A stretch of DNA of 64,000 bases from positions 82,813,740 to 82,877,739 of the forward strand of contig JAOWCC010000577.1 in assembly GCA_030867875.1 (NCBI GenBank), given 5' to 3'. The stretch is from Actinernus sp. WN-2022. Lineage: Eukaryota; Cnidaria; Anthozoa; Actiniaria; Actinernidae. A model generated the notes under the pieces. The model made no database searches. It was not told the DNA's origin and saw only the letters and a list, made by a program, of their open reading frames with translations. Of the stretch, positions 45,189 to 53,586 are shown one piece after another (the first letter of the stretch is position 1; each line of letters opens with the position of its first letter). A program made the position numbers and the translations under genes.

Positions 45189-48100
45189 ATGGTCACCCTA
45201 GAAGAACTACGTACTCAAGCGAAGCAATTTGGGTTGCGAGGTTTTTCTAGGTTCGACAAATCCAAACTAGCCCAGACAATAGCTGAGGCTCGCGCTCTCG
45301 AATGGGAGAATAGAATCGAACGAGCCGATCGAACAGGTAGGTTTCCAGCTCTTCGAGGCGATTCGGAAAATCCTCACAAAAGAGCTCAACGCGTGCGGGA
45401 AACCAAACAGTTGAATGAGGAGGTTGCGGCAAGCCTAAGGGCAAAAGCTGATGAAGAGAGGTCCATAGCGGATCCTCGAAGCCGCTTGCCCCACAAACGC
45501 CGAGCCTTCCGACGGTTCCTGCAAGAGCCTCGTAGTGAGCCACTTCCACGGAGTCTAGCTCGAGAGGCCGAGGCTATTCTCGATGAGAGAGATGGAATGC
45601 TCGAGGGAGTGGAGATCGGCCGCCGTACTATCCAGTGGCGCTTCTTCCAAGGTGTGGCAGGAGATTTAACCCCTAGGATCATGGAAAAGTTAGTTGCAAA
45701 GGTAATCACCAGCTTCTACCTGCGCTACGGCTACACCTATCGCATTCGCAATGTCAACGACGGACGTGTGATGCTATTCTCCAAGACTGTCCCCAGTTCT
45801 CCATGGTTGAATGTCCTAGGCAATGCGGAGGAGTGGATCAATAGCAAGGAGACAGCTCGATTGAATCCCGACAACATCAATCGACCAAATACCCAATGGG
45901 CCTTCGTGCGTTGGATCTACGTGGATGTCAAAGTCGTGATTGATCGTCAGCCTCTGTTGGGAACAGGTCCACTACCCCAATGGCTTCGTCAGAAAAAAGG
46001 AATGATTGCCCTTGATCGATATGGTGACAACCTATGTCTTTGGCGTTGCCTTGCCGTATGCAAAGGAGCCCGTGCAGACAAGTGCAACACCTCAGCTCGA
46101 AAACTTGCCCAGAACTTCTATCGCCTGACAGCGCCCACGCAAGACGTTCCCAGAACTTCCTTAGACCAGCTGGAGAAAGTCGAGTTACACTTTGGAATCG
46201 GCATTCGGGTGTACGAACCTACGGAGGCTGGCGCTTGGCATCTGATGCGACATGCAGCTCACTACAAGCATACGATGACGATTGGGATATACGAAGGACA
46301 TGCCTTCTATATCAAGGACGTCAAAAAGCTAGGGCACGTCTACGTATGCAATGCTTGTAAGCAACGGTTCACAAATGCCTCGAACCTTCAACGCCACGCA
46401 GATCGTTGTAGTCGTGGCGAAACGAAGATTGTTTGCCCTGGAAAAGTAATTACGGTACCTCAGTCGGCATACGAAAAAGCCTTCTGGCCAGAGAGCACAG
46501 CCAGCAAAGCCGCTCTACGCTGGTTGAAACGCGAAGCCGAAAGGATTGGGCAACACATTCATCACGCAGCTTGTGGACATGGTGGAGAGCATTGGCTCGA
46601 AGGAGCAGCGGTTGATGGCTACGAACCTCTTTCGAAAACCATTTTCCAATTTCATGGATGCTACTTCCACGGCTGCCCAAAATGCTTCCCTCAAGAGAGA
46701 TGTCTGTATCGTAAGACCTGCAAAAGAACGGAGAGTCTACGTGAGGCAGGTTACGTAGTAGTGGAGGCTTGGGGTTGCTCTACAAAGAAGACGAACGAAC
46801 CGGTTCCAACACCAACGCAAACCGCCTACCCACACGCCATAGTGTACGACTTTGAAGCCTACCTCGATAGAACGAAAGGTCGACAACCAACGGACCGATT
46901 GAGCATCGAAAACGTTCATGTTCCCATATCAGTATCAATTGCCGACACGTACGATCGAACACCAACCCATCTCTGTCGACGTGATCCAAAGGAACTTATA
47001 GCGGCCTTCGTCGAAGAACTCCAGCTAAGAGCGCAGAACATCCAAGAAGGCGTTGCGGAACAGTTCTGCCCCAAGACACCTGAATTCTCCTTTGACACAC
47101 TACCAAAGGAACAACGGATGAGAATCGACGAATGGGTCAACCAAGTTCCCGTTCTAGGCTTCAACTCTGGCCGGTATGATTTGAATTTGATCAGAAACTA
47201 TTTCGTAGAATCTATTGCCGATACATGCAAGAAAGTCAGAGTAGCGAAGAAAGCCAATTCCACTATGTTTCTCTTGACTCCCGATTTTCGTTTCCTCGAT
47301 GTGATAAACTACCTTGGACCTGGAATTTCCTATGAACGTTGGATCGCTGCCTATGGATGTGAATCGCAAAAGAGTTTCTTCCCATATGAGTGGTTCGACT
47401 CTCCCGACAAGTTGGATCACGTTGGATTACCAGATTATCGAGAGTGGGGTTCAAAGTTGAAAAGAGAACACCTACTATCTAGATCAGAGTTTGAAGATTG
47501 CGAGTGCACCTTTCACGACAAAGGAATGGAGACCTTCGCAGATTGGCTACGATACTACAACGACCTAGACGTAGTCCCATTCCTAGAGGCACTCGAAAAG
47601 ATGCGAGATTTCTACCACGAGAAGGGAGTAGACATGCTGAAAGACGCAGTGTCCATCCCAGGAGTCTCGCTACAGTTCCTGTTTCGAGGTAGTGTAGAAA
47701 GGGGAGCCGAGATGTACGCTCCAGGTGAGGAAGCCTACCACATGCTGAAAGGCGCTGTCGTGGGAGGTCCAAGCATAGTGTTCACTAGACGCCACGAAGC
47801 GGGAGTGACTAGGATTCGCAGTCATCAGGGTGGAACTAAAATTTGTCGTAAGATTCTTGGATACGATGCCAATGCCCTATATCTTTCTACTATGGCCCTA
47901 GAAATGCCTTGTGGAAAGGAAGAGGTCGTTCACTATGATGAGCCAGATCTAGAAGCCGAAGACTTCGTCGAATGTCTACGAAACGGTGAGTGGTTTGGCT
48001 ACGCGGAGGTAGACATCGAGATACCAAAAGAATTGTGGCAGAAATTTGAGGAGATGCCCCCCTTCTTCTACAACAAGAAAATCCCCAAGGAAGCAATTTC

Positions 48101-49109
48101 TCCACAAATGTTGGCCTACCTCGCAAGGACGGGTAGAAAGCTCAGCGAGGAAAAGAAGCTAGTTGGGAGTCTCTCTGGAAAGAGGTTGCTACTCTACGAG
48201 CCCCTACTACGTTGGTATCTCGATCATGGCGCAGTGATTACTGCTGTCTACCGCACGATAGACTACGAATCCAAAGAAATCTTCGAATGGTTCGTGGACC
48301 AAGTCACTGAGGCGCGACGCATGGGAGACGTAGACAAAAGTAAAGCTTTGCTGGCAGATGTGTTCAAGCTATTAGGAAACAGCGCCTATGGAAAGTTGCT
48401 CGAAGACTTGGGACGCCAAACAGATGTCACCTATACGAAAGACGAGAAAGTTGTTGACAAAGCATTGCGAAGTGTTTGGTTCGAAGATCTGGAAGAGGTT
48501 GGTGAGGCATACGAACTCGAGAGTAGAAAGGCCCAGATCCGAATCAAACGCCCTTTCCAAGTAGGTATCGCGGTATATCAGCTTGCCAAACTTCGCATGC
48601 TCGAGTTCTACTACGACTTCCTTGATAAGTACGTCGATCGCAAGGATTTCGAATACATACAGATGGATACTGACAGCGCGTACGTTGCCATCTCTGGAAA
48701 CAGCCTCGACGAAGTTGTAAGATCAGACCTACGAGAGGATTTCGCAGCCCACAGAAAGGAATGGCTAGCTTGGGACAAATGGAGTAGTCGTACGCCAGGA
48801 CTCTTCAAACTCGAATTCGAAGGTCAACGCGCTATTGCCCTATGTTCTAAAGCTTGGTATGTCGATGTGGGTGGCAGCAGGAAATATTCCACCAAAGGTA
48901 TGTCTAGACGGCACAACGACGTTTCGTGGGCTCGATTCGAAGCAGCACTCCAGGGTAGTATTGACATGGCGAAAAACCGAGGCTTCCGTCTAGTGCCGGA
49001 AGGTATGGCAACCTACGAACAGCAGAAACTTGGGCTATCGGCTTACTACGACAAAAGACGCGTTCTTCCCGATGGAATCCACACCGAGCCAATAGAGTAT
49101 GCTGTCTAG
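45189..49109 (+). CDS. Protein-primed family B DNA polymerase with extra N-terminal domains, element B
   Basis: This 1306-residue polymerase replicates the element, probably by protein priming at its ends. Segments in order: an SAP/Rho-N-like motif (about 1-35, TLEELRTQAKQFGLRG); an OTU-like region with D280 and C283 (DNLCLWRC) and H371 (GHAFYI); a C2HC finger C387, C390, H403, C407; and an endonuclease-like block (about 470-530: VDGY, FQFHGCYFHGCPKC, GYVVVEAW) resembling Vsr-type nucleases. The 3'-5' exonuclease has D554/E556 (YDFEAY), N659/D664 (FNSGRYD) and Y790/D794. The polymerase has motif A D893 (YDANALYL), motif B (LLGNSAYGK, N1064) and motif C D1160-T-D1162. All catalytic residues are present. 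The stop overlaps that of the convergent integrase. The OTU and nuclease readings are inferred from motifs. Confidence 0.95.
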   Translation: MVTLEELRTQAKQFGLRGFSRFDKSKLAQTIAEARALEWENRIERADRTGRFPALRGDSENPHKRAQRVRETKQLNEEVAASLRAKADEERSIADPRSRLPHKRRAFRRFLQEPRSEPLPRSLAREAEAILDERDGMLEGVEIGRRTIQWRFFQGVAGDLTPRIMEKLVAKVITSFYLRYGYTYRIRNVNDGRVMLFSKTVPSSPWLNVLGNAEEWINSKETARLNPDNINRPNTQWAFVRWIYVDVKVVIDRQPLLGTGPLPQWLRQKKGMIALDRYGDNLCLWRCLAVCKGARADKCNTSARKLAQNFYRLTAPTQDVPRTSLDQLEKVELHFGIGIRVYEPTEAGAWHLMRHAAHYKHTMTIGIYEGHAFYIKDVKKLGHVYVCNACKQRFTNASNLQRHADRCSRGETKIVCPGKVITVPQSAYEKAFWPESTASKAALRWLKREAERIGQHIHHAACGHGGEHWLEGAAVDGYEPLSKTIFQFHGCYFHGCPKCFPQERCLYRKTCKRTESLREAGYVVVEAWGCSTKKTNEPVPTPTQTAYPHAIVYDFEAYLDRTKGRQPTDRLSIENVHVPISVSIADTYDRTPTHLCRRDPKELIAAFVEELQLRAQNIQEGVAEQFCPKTPEFSFDTLPKEQRMRIDEWVNQVPVLGFNSGRYDLNLIRNYFVESIADTCKKVRVAKKANSTMFLLTPDFRFLDVINYLGPGISYERWIAAYGCESQKSFFPYEWFDSPDKLDHVGLPDYREWGSKLKREHLLSRSEFEDCECTFHDKGMETFADWLRYYNDLDVVPFLEALEKMRDFYHEKGVDMLKDAVSIPGVSLQFLFRGSVERGAEMYAPGEEAYHMLKGAVVGGPSIVFTRRHEAGVTRIRSHQGGTKICRKILGYDANALYLSTMALEMPCGKEEVVHYDEPDLEAEDFVECLRNGEWFGYAEVDIEIPKELWQKFEEMPPFFYNKKIPKEAISPQMLAYLARTGRKLSEEKKLVGSLSGKRLLLYEPLLRWYLDHGAVITAVYRTIDYESKEIFEWFVDQVTEARRMGDVDKSKALLADVFKLLGNSAYGKLLEDLGRQTDVTYTKDEKVVDKALRSVWFEDLEEVGEAYELESRKAQIRIKRPFQVGIAVYQLAKLRMLEFYYDFLDKYVDRKDFEYIQMDTDSAYVAISGNSLDEVVRSDLREDFAAHRKEWLAWDKWSSRTPGLFKLEFEGQRAIALCSKAWYVDVGGSRKYSTKGMSRRHNDVSWARFEAALQGSIDMAKNRGFRLVPEGMATYEQQKLGLSAYYDKRRVLPDGIHTEPIEYAV

Positions 49110-50131
49110 CGCTTGGATACGAACAGAACATCTTTCGGTGGTAGTTCCGTATCCCTAGGAACGACTTGTAGCTCTTCACGAACGAATCCACGTTTGGGTG
49201 CATCCTTCCCCCCTTCTCGCTTAGCGAGGTAGTACAGCACAGGCTGTCCCGAAGATACTACACTTCGCGAAATGGTGTATATCTGTAAACTCCACACGGG
49301 ATCAGTGGCTCTACGTTTTTCACCTCCTTCCAATTCTCCTGGGGCGTAGAGATATCGAACTAAGGCGTCAAATGGTAGGCGCTCTTCTCTCAAGCCAACA
49401 GTGCGTGAATATGTAGGAGTCTTTAGATCTACTTGTTGCGTCACTACGGAATTCGAAGGCTCCTTTCCTGTAAGTCGAGTCACCTCACCATTCAGGGCTT
49501 TGATAACCATTGGTAAACGAACTACCCATTCTCTACTACGCGCCTCTGAGCCTTCCGAAGTAAGTACCATCTCTTGTGCATATTGGTATCCAAACAATCT
49601 CTCAGCTAGCGTTCTATTCGCTCGTTCGACGAAGCCTTGCGCTCTATGATTACCAGCCTCGCCTCGTTGAACTTTCGTACCATGTAGTTCTAACGTTTCA
49701 GACATACGTCCCATGAATTCTCTACCAGGATCTACTTGCAACGTCTTTGGCCATTCGAGTGGACTACGTTTGTAGATTCGTTCGAATGCCGCAGAAACTT
49801 CACCACTATCTTTCGAAGCTAAAGGTTCGGCTTCTTTGTATCGAGAAGCCACATCGATTACCACCAATGCGTACTTGTATAGCTTCCGTCCACGCCCAGG
49901 TCGATCGTGTGGTAAGAATATCAAATCAGCTTGGTGGACTTCGTTAGGTTTCGATACGGTCCAATGTGGTCGTGGTACATATCGTGGTGGTGATAAATAA
50001 ATTTGCCATAGTGCTTGCTTCTCTAACCAACTCTTAGCCGTGTCTTCCGATACCTTTGCTGCCGCCGATAGTTTACCAATTGCGGAGTAACCTTTCCAAT
50101 ATCCTTCAGGGCCATAGAAGATAGCATCCAT
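49106..50131 (-). CDS. Polinton DDE integrase, element B
   Basis: This 341-residue enzyme starts at the ATG at 50131 (MDAIFYGPEGYW); a TTG six codons upstream is ignored. The N-terminal HTH-like part (AIGKLSAAAKVSEDTAKSWL) precedes the RNase H-fold core with D69 (VHQADLIFL), D134 (LQVDPGREF) and E169 (GFVERANRTL), spaced D-35-E as in retroviral-type integrases. The C-terminal part is SH3-like (VWSLQIYTISRSV) and has no chromodomain, unlike element A's enzyme. It would insert the element with a 5-6 bp duplication. It lies tail to tail with PolB, the two stop codons sharing CTAG at 49106-49109. Confidence 0.93.
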   Translation of the reverse strand: MDAIFYGPEGYWKGYSAIGKLSAAAKVSEDTAKSWLEKQALWQIYLSPPRYVPRPHWTVSKPNEVHQADLIFLPHDRPGRGRKLYKYALVVIDVASRYKEAEPLASKDSGEVSAAFERIYKRSPLEWPKTLQVDPGREFMGRMSETLELHGTKVQRGEAGNHRAQGFVERANRTLAERLFGYQYAQEMVLTSEGSEARSREWVVRLPMVIKALNGEVTRLTGKEPSNSVVTQQVDLKTPTYSRTVGLREERLPFDALVRYLYAPGELEGGEKRRATDPVWSLQIYTISRSVVSSGQPVLYYLAKREGGKDAPKRGFVREELQVVPRDTELPPKDVLFVSKR

Positions 50132-50248
50132 TACGTATAGTGTTAACAACGAGACTTTAATATGTATAGTCCTTATCGTGAAAAAAAAGAATAAAGACCC
50201 ATCGGTCCTTATTCCTTTTTTTTTCTTTTTTTTTTCTTCTACATCTCC

Positions 50249-51262
50249 CTATTCGTATACGTCCTCGAGAGTGGCCCGAGTCTTCGTTGGAAGCGGTTGC
50301 GTTACGACTAGGACGGCGGCGTCGAGTAAGTAGGATATTCCCAATCCACTCGTGCAGACACTACTAGCGTCGCAAACGCCATCGTGTATGGAACCTGGCA
50401 ATATCATATTACTTATGTTGGAAGCATTTACTTGGTTGGAATTCGCATCTACGAGAGCTTCGTAAGAAGTGCGGCTTCCTACGGAGAACGGCCGACTCTT
50501 GTCGAAGAATAGGCAGTTGGGTACACCTGTCTGCATGTTGCATTTCATGCGCAGCCTAGCAATGGGATTGCTCAATGCACATCCGGCGTTCTTGGAGGCT
50601 TCCATGGAGATAGTTCGTTGAACCAGTGTATGGATCTTAGTGTTGGAGACAACGAGAGCTCCTTCGGCTGGTGCGGTACGGCGACGCAGATTGCGTGCAC
50701 AAATCTTTCCACTTGTGAGGCACGCCTCAACCTCGTTTTCGAACGCAGAGTCCAACTCTTGGATCACTTTGAAGAGGGTACTCAATTTGTCTGGACTTGG
50801 AAGTTCAGGGTTTCCATCCTTGTCGGTCTTCAAGGTGATTCCATCCATCTGAGTCAATACTGGCACACACCACTTTTGAATTTGTAGGCAGGGATTGCGA
50901 TCACGCTTCTTGTACTTATCCTTTTGTCCCGATGCGAGGTTCAATCGGGCAAGGTCTTCTTGCTCATGTGGACATATTTGACCAACATGTTTTTCGTCTT
51001 TGAAGCGAAAGATTGCTGGACGTTGTCCTTCCCCAAGATCAAAGTAAACTGGGATGTATTTACATCCGTTTGGACCACTTCGAGGATTGTCCCAGTCGAA
51101 CACAACTATTCCCTCCTTTCCCTGTTCGAAGGCTTTGAGGATGTCTTCTGCGTTGAACACAGAGGATTTGTTTGCCGTCGCCGTGGTATTGGCATCGTTG
51201 GTTGAGATGGCACCATTGGTTGAGGGGGCATCGTTGGTTGCATTGGAAACTTGGCTAGCCAT
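50249..51262 (-). CDS. Conserved Polinton protein of unknown function (337 aa), element B
   Basis: A Ser/Thr/Asn/Ala-rich N-terminus (about 1-33) is followed by a globular part: IVVFDWDNPRSGPNGCKYIP, FDLGEGQRPAIFRFKD, NPCLQIQKW, TLFKVIQELDSAFENEVEA and a hydrophobic end (LDAAVLVVTQPL) before an acidic tail (LEDVYE). No membrane segment or protease triad is visible. I recall similar cnidarian proteins but no assigned role. Position next to the integrase, beta-rich look and acidic tail would suit a single-stranded-DNA-binding or other replication helper; that is a guess. The start codon sits in an ACG-ATG-G context. Confidence 0.7.
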   Translation of the reverse strand: MASQVSNATNDAPSTNGAISTNDANTTATANKSSVFNAEDILKAFEQGKEGIVVFDWDNPRSGPNGCKYIPVYFDLGEGQRPAIFRFKDEKHVGQICPHEQEDLARLNLASGQKDKYKKRDRNPCLQIQKWCVPVLTQMDGITLKTDKDGNPELPSPDKLSTLFKVIQELDSAFENEVEACLTSGKICARNLRRRTAPAEGALVVSNTKIHTLVQRTISMEASKNAGCALSNPIARLRMKCNMQTGVPNCLFFDKSRPFSVGSRTSYEALVDANSNQVNASNISNMILPGSIHDGVCDASSVCTSGLGISYLLDAAVLVVTQPLPTKTRATLEDVYE

Positions 51263-51379
51263 CGTCTTTGATATATATACATGTGTCTTTATCTAATAGG
51301 GTTGTTGGATTCGATTTTTTTTACGACCCCGTTGTGGTGGTCTTCTTTCAGCTTTTCCTTGGAATTAGTCTTGTGATTT

Positions 51380-51799
51380 TTAAAGCAACCGACTAGCGAC
51401 GTATCCTAGAGCAAACGTCCCACCACCTACGATTACCAATTCCGTAGTTCTCTGTGAACTCGAAGGTTTGTAGTAGTGGGAAAAGTGAGGCTTCTTCATG
51501 TTCATGCGGTGCAGCCCCACGTGTACTGTATTGTATAGTACAAGGGCGCGGTCCGTATCGGCTAGATCCTCGGCAGCGTAGTATTTCTTACGTTCCTGCT
51601 CTTGGACCCACTTGGATAGTTCTTCTTGTTGTTTTTCGTAAGTGGCCATGTCAGCCTTGTATTTCTCAAGGGCTCTATCATGCCTTTCGATCTCTATATT
51701 AGTCTCCTCTGGGTCTCTTCCAGAAATATATCGGTCGAGGTATTTAGCACCAAGGCTTGCTGCCGCAAAGGCAACCGCTATGCTAATCGATCCCCCCAT
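51380..51799 (-). CDS. Small protein with possible N-myristoylation and membrane segment (139 aa), element B
   Basis: It begins MGGSISIAVAFAAASLG: Gly at position 2 and Ser at 6 fit the N-myristoylation consensus, followed by an Ala-rich hydrophobic stretch. A coiled-coil-like, Glu/Lys-rich middle (about 35-80: RHDRALEKYKADMATYEKQQ) follows, and a C-terminal hydrophobic segment (TELVIVGGGTFALGYVASRL). It resembles a virion or membrane-associated structural protein; family not recognised. It is the first of four small minus-strand genes, and the next begins only 3 bp upstream. Confidence 0.65.
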   Translation of the reverse strand: MGGSISIAVAFAAASLGAKYLDRYISGRDPEETNIEIERHDRALEKYKADMATYEKQQEELSKWVQEQERKKYYAAEDLADTDRALVLYNTVHVGLHRMNMKKPHFSHYYKPSSSQRTTELVIVGGGTFALGYVASRLL

Positions 51800-51802
51800 T
51801 GT

Positions 51803-52057
51803 TTACAAACTCTTAGGTACGAACCCTTTGTTTTCGAAATTCTTAGGTACGAGCCCTTTGTCTTCGAGATACTTTTTGGCGGCAATGCTACCAGCCAATA
51901 CGGCCGTCCACTTCACGTAATTCAAGATGTTTGATGAAGGATCGCCAAGCATAGACTCCTTTGTCACCTTTTTTACGATCCAACCAAAGCCAGTTGCTAT
52001 TCCAGCCAATGTGGCGGCATCAATTACTGTTTCTACCGCTTTGCTTTTTTCTGCCAT
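51803..52057 (-). CDS. Small membrane-segment protein (84 aa), element B
   Basis: Start chosen at MAEKSKAVETV (ATG at 52057, TCG before it); a TTG ten codons upstream is ignored. Two hydrophobic stretches are visible: DAATLAGIATGFGWIVKKV and WTAVLAGSIAAKKYLEDKG, each with small residues and flanking lysines, as in short viral membrane proteins. The C-terminus repeats a motif (GLVPKNFENKGFVPKSL). Function unknown; its place in the small-gene cluster suggests a virion or membrane role. Confidence 0.6.
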   Translation of the reverse strand: MAEKSKAVETVIDAATLAGIATGFGWIVKKVTKESMLGDPSSNILNYVKWTAVLAGSIAAKKYLEDKGLVPKNFENKGFVPKSL

Positions 52058-52083
52058 CGAATGTATCTGTATTGTCGATATGT

Positions 52084-52440
52084 TCAAATGTTATTTTCCA
52101 TGGAAGGCAACTTTTTGCTTCTAGCTTCGTGTACTTTTTCAGAATGAGTGTGGGGTGTCGTAGAGTTGCGGTCCTTGTACTGATAGTGCAGCCCAACTAA
52201 CGCGAGGCCTATACCAATGGCTGATAGTATAGTGTTGGCAGACACTTTATCGTACCAGCTTCCGTCGTCCCGAACTTCTGGTTCCTCTTTGTGCTCACTC
52301 TCACGACTCAATGCCTCTCTAGCGCGGCGATTACTTTCCGCCAATGCTTTTCCAGCGGCAATGCGCTTTGGATCTTTGGTCTTTTTTTCAGGCGCAGTCT
52401 TCGGCGGATCTGCAGTTATCCGATCTTGTTGTTCCTCCAT
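52084..52440 (-). CDS. Basic protein with C-terminal membrane segment (118 aa), element B
   Basis: The N-terminal half is highly charged (PEKKTKDPKRIAAGKALAES, NRRAREALSRESEH). One membrane span (about 72-92, ANTILSAIGIGLALVGLHYQ) follows, then a short Lys/Arg tail. The motif KRIAAGKALAE-x-NRRAREAL recurs in cnidarian Polinton proteins as I remember them. It probably anchors to membrane and presents a basic tail that could touch DNA or capsid; this is inferred. Its 3' part and the 5' part of the next gene overlap by 53 bp (52388-52440) in different frames. Confidence 0.68.
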   Translation of the reverse strand: MEEQQDRITADPPKTAPEKKTKDPKRIAAGKALAESNRRAREALSRESEHKEEPEVRDDGSWYDKVSANTILSAIGIGLALVGLHYQYKDRNSTTPHTHSEKVHEARSKKLPSMENNI

Positions 52441-52957
52441 CGTTCATGTCAGTAGACTTTGAGTCTTTAATAGGTTGACTGCTTGGCGTACTAGATGGAA
52501 CTACGTGGTCAGCTACATGGAACAAGGCACTAGCTAGAGCCACAAAGCGACCTGCTTTAAGAGACAACAAGGCGGCCACAGCAGATATCTCGTTGCGAAC
52601 TAGGTGGTCTTCTTGTAGATCTAGGAGAAGTGCTTGTTCGCTGTCTAGTCGGACTACGTACCCAACTGCACGAGTTGCTAGTCGCAGTGCTCCGTCTACT
52701 AGACAACCTGTTATTTGCTTTGCCACTACGGCCTGGTACCTACTATGTAGGCGTATAACATCTTTCGCGGATAGTCTAGATACATCTCCTAGGGAAAGGT
52801 CCCGCCCTAGGTATTCTTTTGTCGTACCCATTGCGGCTAGAATTTTGAGCGCCTCCCTACGCTCTTCGACGTCCTCCGATTTGGATGGATGTTCCAGTAC
52901 GACCGGCGGACAAACGACGGCGCACTCGCCTAGTAGTTCTTTGATTTCTTCATCCAT
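52388..52957 (-). CDS. Conserved Polinton protein of unknown function (189 aa), element B
   Basis: Helical protein with the sequence EYLGRDLSLGDVSRLSAKDV then IRLHSRYQAVV, and LDSEQALLLDLQEDHLVRNE in the middle. I recall this pattern from several cnidarian Polintons close to capsid genes. A Ser/Thr/Pro-rich, probably disordered tail follows. No catalytic motif or membrane span is evident, although residues 125-150 are fairly hydrophobic. It overlaps the 3' end of the ATPase gene by 8 bp, so the two are probably expressed together and may act in assembly. Confidence 0.7.
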   Translation of the reverse strand: MDEEIKELLGECAVVCPPVVLEHPSKSEDVEERREALKILAAMGTTKEYLGRDLSLGDVSRLSAKDVIRLHSRYQAVVAKQITGCLVDGALRLATRAVGYVVRLDSEQALLLDLQEDHLVRNEISAVAALLSLKAGRFVALASALFHVADHVVPSSTPSSQPIKDSKSTDMNDGGTTRSDNCRSAEDCA

Positions 52958-53585
52958 GGTTGAAGTATGCTTTGGGTGCGGGAATCTCTAATACTACTTC
53001 GAAAGGATGGCGGAGACAGAAACATGTGCGAGCGAACTTGTGGGCCTTGAGCTCCGAGGTCAACATTTTCCTCTCATCCACCTTCAACCCACCACCGTAG
53101 TCCTCAAATAGTGCTTTGGCATCAAGAGCTGACGCGGTATGAAAGGCCACGACCACCGCCACGTTTTCTCGAAAAGGTTTGCATATGCTTGTCAACTGTT
53201 GAGTTAACACCCAAATAGAAATGCCTATGTGACGAGCGGAAAAGGCCATCTCCACGAGCTTATCGGTTCTCAGCTTTACATCCTTCGATGCGGCGCAATC
53301 GTCGAGTATCAAAAGAGTATTCGTACCTGCCCAAAAGGTGGAACAAACTCGTAGCGCGGCATTGATGGCATCTTGTGAGGGGCACATCACGAAGAAGTGA
53401 GGATCTAGATGGGCGAATCCACGATAGGTAGTGTTGTGGGCATACGTGGGGCATATGAGTACTACGTAGTCAAACTTACCACGAAATGCTCCACGAAGCT
53501 GCTCTACGAGAAGGGCCGTTTTTCCACAATTCGTTGGTCCCACTATGAGAGCGTTGAATGGGATTTCCGTTACTAAAGTGTCCAT
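52950..53585 (-). CDS. FtsK/HerA-type genome-packaging ATPase, element B
   Basis: A 211-residue P-loop ATPase of the A32-like family that pumps DNA into capsids in Polintons, adintoviruses, virophages and large DNA viruses. Walker A is GPTNCGKT (16-23). Walker B is LLILDDC (91-97), with the acidic pair D95-D96. The polar sensor region is VLTQQ (126-130). The length is typical for the short viral form. It lies one base away from the major capsid gene and upstream of the 189-residue gene, in the morphogenesis block. Confidence 0.93.
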   Translation of the reverse strand: MDTLVTEIPFNALIVGPTNCGKTALLVEQLRGAFRGKFDYVVLICPTYAHNTTYRGFAHLDPHFFVMCPSQDAINAALRVCSTFWAGTNTLLILDDCAASKDVKLRTDKLVEMAFSARHIGISIWVLTQQLTSICKPFRENVAVVVAFHTASALDAKALFEDYGGGLKVDERKMLTSELKAHKFARTCFCLRHPFEVVLEIPAPKAYFNHG

Positions 53586-53586
53586 A

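Noticed and set aside
45247..49203. Frames overlapping PolB on either strand
   Set aside because: Shadows of a 1306-codon gene with all polymerase motifs.
50249..51262. Adenovirus-type cysteine protease
   Set aside because: No His/Glu/Gln/Cys arrangement of the adenain family is visible here or in the other unassigned genes of element B.
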